From: Minwuiaceae bacterium
GTDB lineage: Bacteria; Pseudomonadota; Alphaproteobacteria; Minwuiales; Minwuiaceae
Direction: 5' to 3'
DNA length: 64,000 bases
Assembly: GCA_028278525.1 (NCBI GenBank)
Contig: JANQEE010000050.1
Span: 46,079 to 110,078, forward strand
Made by a program: the position numbers and the translations under genes
The notes under the pieces: generated by a model
Told to the model about the DNA's origin: nothing
The model's input: only the letters and a program-made list of their open reading frames with translations
The model's database searches: none
Part shown: positions 1 to 7,805 of the stretch, one piece after another
How positions within the stretch are numbered: position 1 is the stretch's first letter
Layout: each line of letters starts with the position of its first letter

Positions 1-1188
1 TTCGAGGACAACCCGGTCGCGGCGGCATCCATCGCACAGGTGCATTTCGCCGTGACCGCGGGCGACGAAGAGCCGGGCGAGACCGTCGCCGTCAAAGTCC
101 TGCGGCCCGGCATCGAAGCGGCATTCCAGCGGGACCTGGATCTTTTTTTCTGGCTGGCGCGCTTGGCCGAACGGGCTGAGCCGAAGCTGCGCCGGCTGCG
201 CCCGGTCGACGTGGTGGCGACCTTGCAGGAGTCCGTTTCGGTCGAGATGGATCTGCGGCTGGAGGCGGCGGCCGCCTCCGAACTGGCCGAGCATTTCGCC
301 GAGGACGAGAGCTTCCATGTGCCGGCAGTGGATTGGACGCGGACCGCCAAGCGGGTGCTGACCCTGGAGCGGGTGTCCGGCATCCCGATCGGCGACAAAG
401 ACGCATTGATAGAGGCCGGGCACGATCCGAAAGTCGTCGGCGCCAGCGTCATCGAGACCTTCCTGAAGCAGGCGCTGCGGGACGGCTTTTTCCATGCCGA
501 CATGCATCAGGGCAACCTGTTCATCGGCGAGGACGGCAAACTGATCGCGGTCGATTTCGGCATCATGGGGCGGCTCGACCAGCAGACGCGGCTGTTCCTG
601 GCCGAAATGCTGATGGCGTTCCTGACCGGCGACTACAAGCGCGCGGCCGAAGTCCATTTCGAGGCCGGCTACGTGCCGGCCGACAAATCGGTCGACGCCT
701 TCGCCCAGGCCTGCCGGTCGATCGGCGAGCCGATCCTGGACAGGCCGGTCAGCGAAATCTCCATCGGCCGCCTGCTGGCCCAGCTATTCCAGGTGACCGA
801 GACCTTCGCCATGCAGACCCAACCGCAATTGCTGCTGTTACAGAAGACCATGGTGACGGCGGAGGGCGTGGCCCGCGGCCTGGACCCGGAGATCAATTTC
901 TGGTCCGTGGCCAGACCCACCATCGAAGCCTGGATGAAGGACAACCTCGGTCCCGAGGCCCGGTTGCGCGACGCGGCGGGCGAGGCGTCGGGACTTGTCA
1001 GGCGCCTGCCGGGCCTGGTGGCCCGGGCCGAGAGCGCCGCGCGGGCCATCGTCGAGGACGGCGTCAAGCTGAGCCCGGAATCCACCCGCCTGCTGGAAAA
1101 CGACCGGAGCCGGTCGGTGCGCGGCTGGCAGGTGGCGTTCGGCCTTGCGATTAGTTTGCTGATTGTTGTCCTGTTGTTCAGCGACTGA
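1..1188 (+). CDS. ubiB: UbiB-family ABC1 kinase-like protein, ubiquinone biosynthesis (5' truncated by window)
   Basis: This is the C-terminal part of a UbiB/ABC1 atypical kinase. The reading frame is open from base 1, so the gene begins outside the window. The family supports ubiquinone biosynthesis at the inner membrane. The first codons read AAASIAQVH, the Ala-rich loop plus QVH motif diagnostic of UbiB. VAVKVLRPGIE follows (the nucleotide-binding Lys region), then HADMHQGNLF (catalytic loop) and VDFGIMGRL (the DFG-like metal site). The C-terminus ends in a hydrophobic stretch (FGLAISLLIVVLLF), the expected membrane anchor. The gene sits just upstream of coaBC, as in many Rhodospirillales-type genomes, where ubiE usually precedes it; that part lies outside the window. 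Identity is secure; enzymatic activity is inferred from family. Confidence 0.9.
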   Translation, partial: FEDNPVAAASIAQVHFAVTAGDEEPGETVAVKVLRPGIEAAFQRDLDLFFWLARLAERAEPKLRRLRPVDVVATLQESVSVEMDLRLEAAAASELAEHFAEDESFHVPAVDWTRTAKRVLTLERVSGIPIGDKDALIEAGHDPKVVGASVIETFLKQALRDGFFHADMHQGNLFIGEDGKLIAVDFGIMGRLDQQTRLFLAEMLMAFLTGDYKRAAEVHFEAGYVPADKSVDAFAQACRSIGEPILDRPVSEISIGRLLAQLFQVTETFAMQTQPQLLLLQKTMVTAEGVARGLDPEINFWSVARPTIEAWMKDNLGPEARLRDAAGEASGLVRRLPGLVARAESAARAIVEDGVKLSPESTRLLENDRSRSVRGWQVAFGLAISLLIVVLLFSD

Positions 1189-1226
1189 GGCCCGATTTTT
1201 GGAAACCAGCCATGCGGGACCCCGCC

Positions 1227-1253
1227 TTGTTCGGCTGGGAATAATGCTATATT
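1227..1253 (+). promoter_or_regulatory. Possible weak promoter for coaBC
   Basis: In the 119-bp gap after ubiB there is an AT-rich TATATT (1248-1253) in an otherwise GC-rich spacer, with TTGTTC (1227-1232) ahead of it. The spacer is only 15 bp, shorter than ideal. An interrupted inverted repeat, TTCACAC to GAGTGAA (1252-1275), lies just after it. The promoter is a guess from base composition. Confidence 0.3.
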
Positions 1254-1307
1254 CACACTATTGAGGAGTGAATACAGCTCCTTACCACGGAGCCGCGGGA
1301 CATCGCC

Positions 1308-2528
1308 ATGTCGTTGGCCGGAAAGCGTATTTTGCTAATCGTTGGCGGCGGTATCGCCGCCTACAAATGCCTGGAGCTTATCCGACGCCTGCGCGAGCGG
1401 GGCGCGGCGGTGCGTTGCATCCTGACCAAGGCCGGCGCCGAGTTCGTGACGCCGCTGTCGCTGTCGGCGCTGAGCGAGGACAAGGTCTACCAGGACCTGT
1501 TCGACCTGACCGCCGAAGCCGAAATGGGCCACATTCAGCTGTCGCGCGACGCCGACCTGCTGGTCGTGGCGCCGGCAACCGCCGACCTGATGGCCAGGAT
1601 GGCCGGCGGGCAGGCCAACGATTTGGCCAGCACCACGCTGCTGGCGACGGACAAGCCGGTGATGATCGCGCCGGCCATGAACGTCCGCATGTGGGAGCAC
1701 CCGGCGACGCAACGCAATCTGGGGCAGTTGCTGGCCGACGGCGTGCTTCAGGTGGGGCCGAACGAGGGCAACATGGCCTGCAACGAGTTCGGCTTCGGAC
1801 GGATGGCGGAACCGGACGAGATTCTGAGCGCCATCGAGAAGCACTTCGACGGCCATGCCGCCACGCGCCCGCTGGACGGGCTGACCGCCCTGGTCACCTC
1901 CGGCCCGACGCATGAGGCGATCGACCCGGTCCGCTACATCGCCAACCGGTCGTCCGGCAAACAGGGCCACGCCATTGCCGCCGCCCTGGCCGATCTGGGC
2001 GCCGAAACCGTTCTGGTATCCGGGCCAAGCAGCGAACCGGACCCCACCGGGGTGCGCCTGGTGCGGGTGGAGAGCGCCCGGGACATGCTCGCCGCCTGCC
2101 GCGCCGCCCTGCCGGCGGATATCGCGGTTTGCGCGGCGGCGGTCGCCGACTGGCGGGTCGACGGCGCGGCCGGCCAGAAGATCAAAAAGCGGAACGGCGC
2201 GCCGCCGGCGCTGAGCTTCGCGGAGAACCCGGACATCCTGAAAACCATGTCGCGCCTGCGCAAAGACCGCCCGAAGCTGGTGGTCGGCTTCGCGGCGGAG
2301 ACCGAGGACCTGATCGAGAACGCCCGCGCCAAACGCGACCGCAAGGGCTGCGACTGGATCGTGGCCAACGATGTGTCGCCGGATACCGGCACGTTCGGCG
2401 GCGACAACAACCGGGTCCACCTGGTGACCGGCGACACGGTCGAAGACTGGCCGAAAATGAGCAAAAACGAGGTCGCGGACCGGTTGGCGAACCGGATCGC
2501 CGGCCATTTCGCCGACGCCGCCGAATAG
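1308..2528 (+). CDS. coaBC: Bifunctional phosphopantothenoylcysteine decarboxylase / phosphopantothenate-cysteine ligase
   Basis: This enzyme makes 4'-phosphopantetheine from phosphopantothenate and cysteine in coenzyme A biosynthesis (cytosol). At 406 aa it has the usual length of the fused enzyme. The N-terminal flavoprotein (CoaC) half starts with [15 protein letters not shown] and has the [18 protein letters not shown] region, PAMNVRMW and the substrate-lid motif [10 protein letters not shown]. The CoaB half from about residue 190 has [24 protein letters not shown] (written here only as the known landmark TSGPT...NRSSGK) and KIKKRNG near residue 290. The ATG start is preceded by GGGAC. 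dut follows 17 bp downstream, a common pairing. The call is firm. Confidence 0.97.
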   Translation: MSLAGKRILLIVGGGIAAYKCLELIRRLRERGAAVRCILTKAGAEFVTPLSLSALSEDKVYQDLFDLTAEAEMGHIQLSRDADLLVVAPATADLMARMAGGQANDLASTTLLATDKPVMIAPAMNVRMWEHPATQRNLGQLLADGVLQVGPNEGNMACNEFGFGRMAEPDEILSAIEKHFDGHAATRPLDGLTALVTSGPTHEAIDPVRYIANRSSGKQGHAIAAALADLGAETVLVSGPSSEPDPTGVRLVRVESARDMLAACRAALPADIAVCAAAVADWRVDGAAGQKIKKRNGAPPALSFAENPDILKTMSRLRKDRPKLVVGFAAETEDLIENARAKRDRKGCDWIVANDVSPDTGTFGGDNNRVHLVTGDTVEDWPKMSKNEVADRLANRIAGHFADAAE

Positions 2529-2545
2529 GGAGTGCAACAAGAGGC

Positions 2546-3016
2546 ATGGTGACAGTCGAGATCAAGCGTTTAGCCCATGGCGAAGGTTTACCGCTGCCGT
2601 CCTACGAGACGCCACTGAGCGCCGGCATGGATATTCCGGCCGCAGTATCGGAAGACGTGGTGGTCAAGCCGGGCGAGCGGGTGCTGATCCCCTCCGGCTT
2701 CGCCATCGCCCTGCCGAGCGGCTACGAGGCGCAAATACGCCCGCGGTCCGGCCTGGCGCTGAAGCAGGGCGTCACGCTGCTGAACACGCCCGGCACCATC
2801 GACGCTGATTATCGCGGCGAAGTCGGCGTGATCATGATCAATCTGGGCCAGAACGACTTCACCGTCACGCGCGGCCTTCGCATCGCGCAGATGGTTATCG
2901 CGCCCGTCTCCCAGGCCCAGTTGAACGAGGTTGCCGAGCTGCCGAAGACGGTGCGTGGCGACGGCGGGTTCGGGTCGACCGGGCTGAACGCCGACAGCCG
3001 CGAGACGCGGGCCTGA
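2546..3016 (+). CDS. dut: dUTP diphosphatase (dUTPase)
   Basis: Hydrolyses dUTP to dUMP and pyrophosphate, keeping uracil out of DNA and supplying dUMP for thymidylate synthesis. The 156-aa product has all trimeric dUTPase motifs: SAGMDIPAA (motif 1), [11 protein letters not shown] (motif 2), [13 protein letters not shown] (motif 3, with the catalytic Asp), [10 protein letters not shown] (motif 4) and the C-terminal Gly-rich GGFGSTG (motif 5). The ATG at 2546 was chosen because the open frame upstream is a shadow of coaBC and family homology starts at [15 protein letters not shown] lies just ahead of it. It probably shares a transcript with coaBC. Confidence 0.97.
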   Translation: MVTVEIKRLAHGEGLPLPSYETPLSAGMDIPAAVSEDVVVKPGERVLIPSGFAIALPSGYEAQIRPRSGLALKQGVTLLNTPGTIDADYRGEVGVIMINLGQNDFTVTRGLRIAQMVIAPVSQAQLNEVAELPKTVRGDGGFGSTGLNADSRETRA

Positions 3017-3019
3017 GCC

Positions 3020-3469
3020 GTGCTGCAACTGCCGCGGAAAATGCTGTTCGCGCTTGAGGCGGTCGTCGATATCGCCTTCAACGCCCGGCCCGACCCGGTG
3101 CAATCCAAGGAAATCAGCGAGCGGCAGGGCATCCCGCCGCGCTATCTGGAACAGGTGATGCAGCACCTGGTGCGGGCCGGCATCCTGAAAGGCGTGCGCG
3201 GCCCGCGCGGCGGCTACACCCTGGCGCGGGAGCGGCGGCGGATCAGCGCGGGCGAGGTGATCCGCATCATCGCGGCAATAGACGAGCACGACGACGACGA
3301 TGCGCGGGGATCCTATCTCGGCCGCAACGTGGTACAGCCGCTTTGGCAGGATGCCCAGGCGGCGGCCATGGCCGAGCTTGACGCGGTAACGCTGGAAGAA
3401 CTCTGCCGACGCGCCAATCGGCAGGGCGCCGACAACAATGCGGACAACAGAACCGACTTCAACATCTAG
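3020..3469 (+). CDS. Rrf2-family transcriptional regulator (CymR-like, beside cysK)
   Basis: A 149-aa Rrf2 winged-helix regulator with a GTG start three bases after the dut stop. It begins [19 protein letters not shown], followed by the recognition region with [19 protein letters not shown] and the wing [11 protein letters not shown]. Unlike IscR or NsrR it lacks the three-Cys iron-sulfur loop; the only Cys is near the C-terminus (EELCRRA). That, and its position directly before cysK, fits a CymR-type regulator of cysteine metabolism that responds through cysteine synthase or O-acetylserine. This role is inferred from context. The C-terminus is Asp/Asn-rich. Confidence 0.85.
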   Translation: MLQLPRKMLFALEAVVDIAFNARPDPVQSKEISERQGIPPRYLEQVMQHLVRAGILKGVRGPRGGYTLARERRRISAGEVIRIIAAIDEHDDDDARGSYLGRNVVQPLWQDAQAAAMAELDAVTLEELCRRANRQGADNNADNRTDFNI

Positions 3470-3495
3470 CAGTAACCAAGAGTGAGCCGGACGCC

Positions 3496-4488
3496 ATGAC
3501 AGCAAGCGTATCCTCTTCAGCCGCCGCGGATCCGGCCCATCGGGCGGAGCCGCGCGGCCGCATTTACGACTCGATCGTCGATACCATCGGCGGCACCCCG
3601 CTGGTGCGGCTGAAACGGATCGCGGCCGAACACGGCGTCGAGGCGGAGATCCTGGCGAAACTGGAATTCTTCAACCCGCTTGCGAGCGTGAAAGACCGGA
3701 TCGGCGTCGCGATGATCGAGGCGATGGAGGAGAACGGCGCGGTCGGCCCGGACAGCGTGATCGTGGAGCCGACATCCGGCAATACCGGCATCGCGCTGGC
3801 GTTCGTCTGCGCCGCCAAGGGCTACCGGCTGATCCTGGTGATGCCGGAAAGCATGTCGATCGAACGCCGCAAGATGCTGAAACTGTTGGGCGCCGAACTG
3901 GTCCTCACCCCGGCCGATAAAGGCATGAAAGGCGCGCTGGCGCGGGCTGATCAGCTGTTAAGCGAAGTGCCCGGCGCGGTCATGCCGCAACAGTTCGAGA
4001 ATCCGGCCAATCCCGCCATTCACCGCGTCACGACGGCGGAGGAGATCTGGGCCGACACCGACGGCCGGGTGGACGCCGTCATCTCTGGCGTCGGCACCGG
4101 CGGCACTATAACCGGGCTGGGTCAGGTGCTGAAGGCGCGCAACGCGGAAATCAAGATCATCGCCGTCGAACCGGAAGACAGTCCCGTGCTGTCCGGCGGT
4201 ACGCCGGGGCCGCATAAGATCCAGGGGATCGGCGCGGGGTTCGTGCCCGGTATCCTGGACCGGGAGGTGATCGACGAAGTGCTGACGATCGGCAACGAGA
4301 CCGCCTTCGAAACGGCGCGGCAGGTCGCCAAGACCGACGGCTTCCCGGTCGGCATATCCTCCGGCGCCGCGGTGGCCGCGGCCCTGGAAGTCGCCGACCG
4401 ACCGGCCATGAAAGGCAAGCGGATCGTGGTCATCGTGCCGTCCTTCGCCGAGCGGTACCTGACCACCGCCTTGTTCGAAGGTCTTTGA
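3496..4488 (+). CDS. cysK: Cysteine synthase A (O-acetylserine sulfhydrylase)
   Basis: A PLP enzyme that makes cysteine from O-acetylserine and sulfide. The 330-aa protein has the PLP-lysine motif in [11 protein letters not shown] (about residue 70), the substrate loop TSGNTG, the phosphate-binding [10 protein letters not shown] (about residue 200) and the C-terminal PVGISSGAA with the Ser that holds the PLP ring nitrogen. The first 20 residues are a non-conserved extension; the core begins near [17 protein letters not shown]. The ATG is 27 bp after the Rrf2 regulator, so the two are likely co-transcribed and functionally linked. Confidence 0.95.
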   Translation: MTASVSSSAAADPAHRAEPRGRIYDSIVDTIGGTPLVRLKRIAAEHGVEAEILAKLEFFNPLASVKDRIGVAMIEAMEENGAVGPDSVIVEPTSGNTGIALAFVCAAKGYRLILVMPESMSIERRKMLKLLGAELVLTPADKGMKGALARADQLLSEVPGAVMPQQFENPANPAIHRVTTAEEIWADTDGRVDAVISGVGTGGTITGLGQVLKARNAEIKIIAVEPEDSPVLSGGTPGPHKIQGIGAGFVPGILDREVIDEVLTIGNETAFETARQVAKTDGFPVGISSGAAVAAALEVADRPAMKGKRIVVIVPSFAERYLTTALFEGL

Positions 4489-4504
4489 GCGTTAAGTCCC
4501 GATC

Positions 4505-5299
4505 ATGGAACTCACGGACGAGCAGATCGACCGCTACGCCCGCCACATCGTCCTGAAAGAAGTCGGTGGCGCCGGCCAACAGCGGCTGTTGAAATCCAAG
4601 GTTCTGGTGATCGGCGCCGGCGGCCTGGGCTCGCCGATGTTGATGTATCTGGCCGCCGCCGGCGTGGGCACCATCGGCGTCGTCGACGACGACGTGGTGT
4701 CGCTTTCCAACCTGCAGCGTCAGATCGCCCATGTCAGCGAGCGGGTCGGCCAGCACAAGACGGAGAGCGCCGCCGCGACCGTAGCCGCGCTAAACCCGGA
4801 CGTGCAGGTGATCGCCCATCCGGTCCGGCTTGATGCCGACAACGCGATGGAATTAATCGCGGGCTACGACCTTGTCGCCGACGGCAGCGACAATTTCGCA
4901 ACCCGCTTCCTGGTCAACGACGCCTGCTACCTGTCGGGCACGACCTTGGTGTCCGGCGCGATTCTGCGTTTCGACGGCCAGCTTGCGACCTACAAGGCGC
5001 ATCTGCCCGGCGACAATCCCTGCTATCGCTGCCTGTTCGGCAAACCGCCGCCGGAAGAGGTCGGCGGCACCTGTTCCCAGGACGGCGTGCTCGGCGCGCT
5101 GGCCGGCACCATGGGATCGATGCAGGCGGTCGAGGTGCTGAAGGAGTTGATGGACATCGGCGAATCCATGTCCGGCAAACTGCTGATCTACGATGCGCTG
5201 GACGCGACCTTCCGCAAGGTCCGCGTCCGCCGCGATCCCGGCTGCCCCCTCTGCGGCCCGCAGGCGACGATCAAAGACCTGTCCGGACACCCGCGTTAG
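4505..5299 (+). CDS. moeB: Molybdopterin-synthase adenylyltransferase / ThiF-MoeB family
   Basis: An E1-like enzyme that adenylates the C-terminal glycine of a small sulfur-carrier protein (MoaD or ThiS). The 264-aa protein has the ATP-binding GAGGLGSPMLMYLAAAG (about residues 38-54) with the Asp motif VVDDDVVSLSNLQRQ, the catalytic Cys loop GGTCSQDGVLG, and two zinc Cys pairs (CYRCLF and CPLCG). There is no C-terminal rhodanese domain, so it is the short MoeB/ThiF type; MoaD versus ThiS specificity cannot be read here. It follows cysK by 16 bp, consistent with a sulfur-metabolism theme. Confidence 0.88.
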   Translation: MELTDEQIDRYARHIVLKEVGGAGQQRLLKSKVLVIGAGGLGSPMLMYLAAAGVGTIGVVDDDVVSLSNLQRQIAHVSERVGQHKTESAAATVAALNPDVQVIAHPVRLDADNAMELIAGYDLVADGSDNFATRFLVNDACYLSGTTLVSGAILRFDGQLATYKAHLPGDNPCYRCLFGKPPPEEVGGTCSQDGVLGALAGTMGSMQAVEVLKELMDIGESMSGKLLIYDALDATFRKVRVRRDPGCPLCGPQATIKDLSGHPR

Positions 5300-5357
5300 C
5301 GCGGGATTCCTTAATCTGCAGCCGGGCCGGCCGGGCCGGTTTCGCGGAGGCGAAACC
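5290..5357. terminator. Two hairpins between convergent moeB and the dehydrogenase
   Basis: The first hairpin, CCCGCG-TTAG-CGCGGG (5290-5305), overlaps the moeB stop codon. The second, GGTTTCGC-GGAG-GCGAAACC (5338-5357), is a perfect 8-bp stem. Neither has a strong T run, but both sit where two genes converge, so they probably stop or stall transcription from both sides. Confidence 0.5.
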
Positions 5358-5365
5358 GAAACCGC

Positions 5366-6370
5366 TTAAAAAGAATCCGGCAGAATGCGGTCCGGCGGGG
5401 TGTGGCCGTCGACGAAGGTCTTGATGTTGATCAGCACCTTTTCGCCCATGTCGATCCGGCCTTCGATGGTCGACGAGCCCATATGCGGCAGCAACACGAC
5501 GTTCTGCTGTTCCATCAGCTTCGGGTTTACCGCCGGCTCGTGCTCGAATACGTCCAGGCCGCAGCCGGCGAGTTCGCCGTTCGCGATCATGCGGGTCAGC
5601 GCGTTCTCGTCGATCACCTCGCCGCGCGACGTGTTGACGATGTAGGAATGCGGCTGCAGCAGCTTCAGCCGCCGCGCCGAGAGCAGGTGGTAGGTCGCCG
5701 GCGTATGCGGGCAGTTGACCGAAATGATGTCCATCCGCGCCAGCATCTGGTCGAGGCTTTCCCAATAGGTCGCCTCCAACTCGTCCTCCAGCGCCTGGGC
5801 GACGCGGCGGCGGTTGTGGTAATGGATCGACAGGCCGAACGCCCGGGCCCGGCTGGCCACCGCGCTGCCGATGCGGCCCATGCCGATGATGCCGAGCCGC
5901 TTGCCCCAGATTCTGTGACCCAGCATGTGGGTCGGCGACCAGCCCTTCCATTCGCCGCTGCGCAACAGATGCTCGCCTTCGGTCAGCCGCCGCGGCACCG
6001 CCAGGATCAGCGCCATGGTCATATCGGCGGTGTCCTCGGTCAGTACGCCCGGCGTGTTGGTCGCGGTGATGCCGCGCTGCCGCGCCGCCGCAAGGTCGAT
6101 ATGGTCGACACCGGTGCCGAAACTGGCGATCAGACGCAGATTCGGATTGGCGTGGGACAGAATTCCCGCATCGATTCGGTCCGTCACCGTCGGCACAAGC
6201 ACGTCGGCGACCTTCACGGCCTCGATCAGCTCCGCCTTCGTCATCGGTTTATCGTCGACATTCAGGCGGGTGTCGAACAGCTCCATCATCCGGGTCTCTA
6301 TGACGTCCGGCAGCTTGCGCGTGACGATAACGAGCGGCTTTTTCTGCGGCATTCTGCTTGGACCCTGCAC
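5366..6370 (-). CDS. NAD(P)-dependent 2-hydroxyacid dehydrogenase (glyoxylate/hydroxypyruvate reductase type)
   Basis: A D-isomer-specific 2-hydroxyacid dehydrogenase, about 334 aa, probably reducing glyoxylate or hydroxypyruvate. The Rossmann motif is LGIIGMGRIGSAVA (residues about 155-168). The substrate Arg is in NTSRGEVID, the catalytic Glu region in GLDVFEHEP, and the catalytic His in VVLLPHMGSST. The longest frame starts with GTG at 6370; an ATG at 6352 (MPQKKPLVIVTRK) is the more natural start and gives 328 aa. The gene stands alone between convergent moeB and a divergent SH3-protein gene. Exact substrate is not determinable. Confidence 0.88.
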   Translation of the reverse strand: MQGPSRMPQKKPLVIVTRKLPDVIETRMMELFDTRLNVDDKPMTKAELIEAVKVADVLVPTVTDRIDAGILSHANPNLRLIASFGTGVDHIDLAAARQRGITATNTPGVLTEDTADMTMALILAVPRRLTEGEHLLRSGEWKGWSPTHMLGHRIWGKRLGIIGMGRIGSAVASRARAFGLSIHYHNRRRVAQALEDELEATYWESLDQMLARMDIISVNCPHTPATYHLLSARRLKLLQPHSYIVNTSRGEVIDENALTRMIANGELAGCGLDVFEHEPAVNPKLMEQQNVVLLPHMGSSTIEGRIDMGEKVLINIKTFVDGHTPPDRILPDSF

Positions 6371-6469
6371 CGGACGGTTATGGATTTCGGCTGTTTAAGG
6401 CCGTTCACGGCATGTCTAGCAGATCGCGTTTGGCGAGACAAATAGCGGCTTTGACGCATGCGAGCAGCC

Positions 6470-6499
6470 TTGACCCGCCCGGCCGCGGCTTGGCATAAC
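6470..6499 (+). promoter_or_regulatory. Candidate promoter of the SH3-domain protein gene
   Basis: TTGACC (6470-6475) and CATAAC (6494-6499) are separated by 18 bp and lie 35 bp before the ATG at 6535. This is a reasonable sigma70-type match in a divergent intergenic region. Confidence 0.45.
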
Positions 6500-6534
6500 C
6501 GAACGGTTGAGCCGGCCCGGTCGCCGGCGCGGCA

Positions 6535-7065
6535 ATGCTCTCGCAGGCGTTTAAAGCAGGTTCTCCAACCTTGATCTGGCGCGGATTGATAGGGACGACC
6601 CTGGCCCTTGCCATTGCGGCGGCCGCCGGGCCGGCGGTGGCGCAGGCCAAGAAATCCGGCCTGCCGATCCCCCGCTTCGTGTCGCTCGGCTCCGGAGAGG
6701 TCAATGTCAGAACCGGTCCTGGCAAGCGCTATCCCGTGAGCTGGACGTTCGTCCGCAAAGGCCTGCCGGTCATGGTGGTCGACGAGTTCGAGCACTGGCG
6801 GCGGGTCGTCGATTCCGACGGCGCCGTCGGATGGGTGCACAAGGCGCTGCTGTCCGGGCGCCGCACGGCCCTGGTCAGCGGCGCGACCAGGCCTTTGTTT
6901 CGCGAACCCAACCCGGCCTCCAGCGCCCTTCTGCTGGCCGAGGAAAACGTGCAGGGCCGGCTGTTACGCTGCGAGCCCAATTGGTGCGAGATCGAGATCG
7001 ACGACCGGCGCGGCTGGATGCAGCGCGACCACTTCTTCGGCGTGCTGAAGGACGAGGTTTTTTAG
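6535..7065 (+). CDS. Secreted bacterial SH3-domain protein
   Basis: A 176-aa exported protein. The N-terminus has a charged segment, then a hydrophobic core (LIGTTLALAIAAAAG) and an AVAQA-type signal peptidase I site near residue 37. The mature part holds two SH3-like modules. The first is GEVNVRTGPGKRYPVSWTF with GAVGWVHKALL; the second is shorter, around CEPNWCEIEIDDRRGWMQR, with two Cys that could pair in the periplasm. Such SH3 proteins (SH3_4/DUF1058 type) are thought to bind peptidoglycan or envelope partners. The gene is monocistronic, with a long palindrome directly downstream. Confidence 0.8.
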   Translation: MLSQAFKAGSPTLIWRGLIGTTLALAIAAAAGPAVAQAKKSGLPIPRFVSLGSGEVNVRTGPGKRYPVSWTFVRKGLPVMVVDEFEHWRRVVDSDGAVGWVHKALLSGRRTALVSGATRPLFREPNPASSALLLAEENVQGRLLRCEPNWCEIEIDDRRGWMQRDHFFGVLKDEVF

Positions 7066-7085
7066 AGATATCAGGCCAAGGCGAA

Positions 7086-7160
7086 GCCGGCCCGCTCCCC
7101 CGTCCCAACCACCCATGAGGGTACCCTGTACGGGTGGTTGGGACGGGGGAGCGGGCCGGC
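7086..7160. repeat. Long perfect palindrome (29-bp arms) between convergent genes
   Basis: The left arm is 7086-7114 and the right arm 7132-7160. They are exact reverse complements over 29 bp (beginning GCCGGCCCGCTCCCCCG). The 17-nt loop itself holds the 10-bp palindrome AGGGTACCCT (7118-7127). The element sits between the SH3 gene (+) and the DUF3501 gene (-). A near copy of the left arm occurs at 48513-48540, so this is a repeated element rather than only a terminator. It may still act as a bidirectional terminator. Confidence 0.85.
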
Positions 7161-7182
7161 CTGGCGGCCATACGGAATCCCC

Positions 7183-7776
7183 TCAATCCAGATCTTCTGC
7201 CAACGCAGCCCGCACTTCCTCCGGCAGAATCGCGATATGTCGGTACTCCGGATGGTCGACCCTTAGCTGGACGTCCGCACCCGCCGTCTTGAACGCCGCC
7301 GCCTGCGCGTCGGTCATCGGGAAGTGCAGGAAGTGCACGCTGGACGTTTTGCCGTCGGCGGTGGTCCGCTCCACGTCCTGTTCAGGCACGGCCGCGATGG
7401 AGTCGCCCGCCACCGTGATCGAGATCTTGTCCTCGATATGGCCGAGCCTGGCCAGTTCGCGGTGGCGGCGCACCTCGTCCGGAATCTCGATCATGAAGGT
7501 CGCCACCAATTCGCGGCCCTTCGGGACCAGCGGATTGTAGGCCTCCAGCTCGTCGGCAACCTGCGCATCGCCGCCGCCCTCGGCCCGCAGCATCTCGTGT
7601 ACCTGCCACCACATCGTCTCGTAGTTCTCGAAGTAAAACGTGGTGAACGGCCCGACCGATACGCGGCGGTTGCTTTTCACCGCGCGGATTTCGACGGATT
7701 TCGCCGCACGGACGGATTCGAATTCCGCCATCGGCATGATGTCGTCGGGGCTGATCTCACGCTTTGCTACGGACAT
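7183..7776 (-). CDS. DUF3501 family protein
   Basis: A 197-aa protein of the DUF3501 family, function unknown. The start was set at the ATG at 7776 (MSVAKREISPDDIMP), which has AGGAAA ahead of it; the longer frame upstream is a shadow of the Fe-S gene. Recognisable family features are the early Asp/Pro-rich IMPMAEFESVR, the segment TFYFENYETMWWQVHEMLRAEGG and the C-terminal HLLHFP-like (VHFLHFPMTD) block. No membrane segment or signal peptide is visible. It is the last gene of a rubrerythrin / Fe-S operon, a conserved trio in many proteobacteria, so it probably serves the same redox reaction. Confidence 0.85.
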   Translation of the reverse strand: MSVAKREISPDDIMPMAEFESVRAAKSVEIRAVKSNRRVSVGPFTTFYFENYETMWWQVHEMLRAEGGGDAQVADELEAYNPLVPKGRELVATFMIEIPDEVRRHRELARLGHIEDKISITVAGDSIAAVPEQDVERTTADGKTSSVHFLHFPMTDAQAAAFKTAGADVQLRVDHPEYRHIAILPEEVRAALAEDLD

Positions 7777-7805
7777 CGTTCCATTTCCTCGTCTTAGTCG
7801 GACCG

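Noticed and set aside
1335..2540. 401-aa minus-strand ORF opposite coaBC
   Set aside because: His/Arg/Gly-rich shadow of coaBC codon bias.
3020..3469. IscR call for the Rrf2 regulator
   Set aside because: No three-Cys cluster motif and no isc/suf genes nearby.
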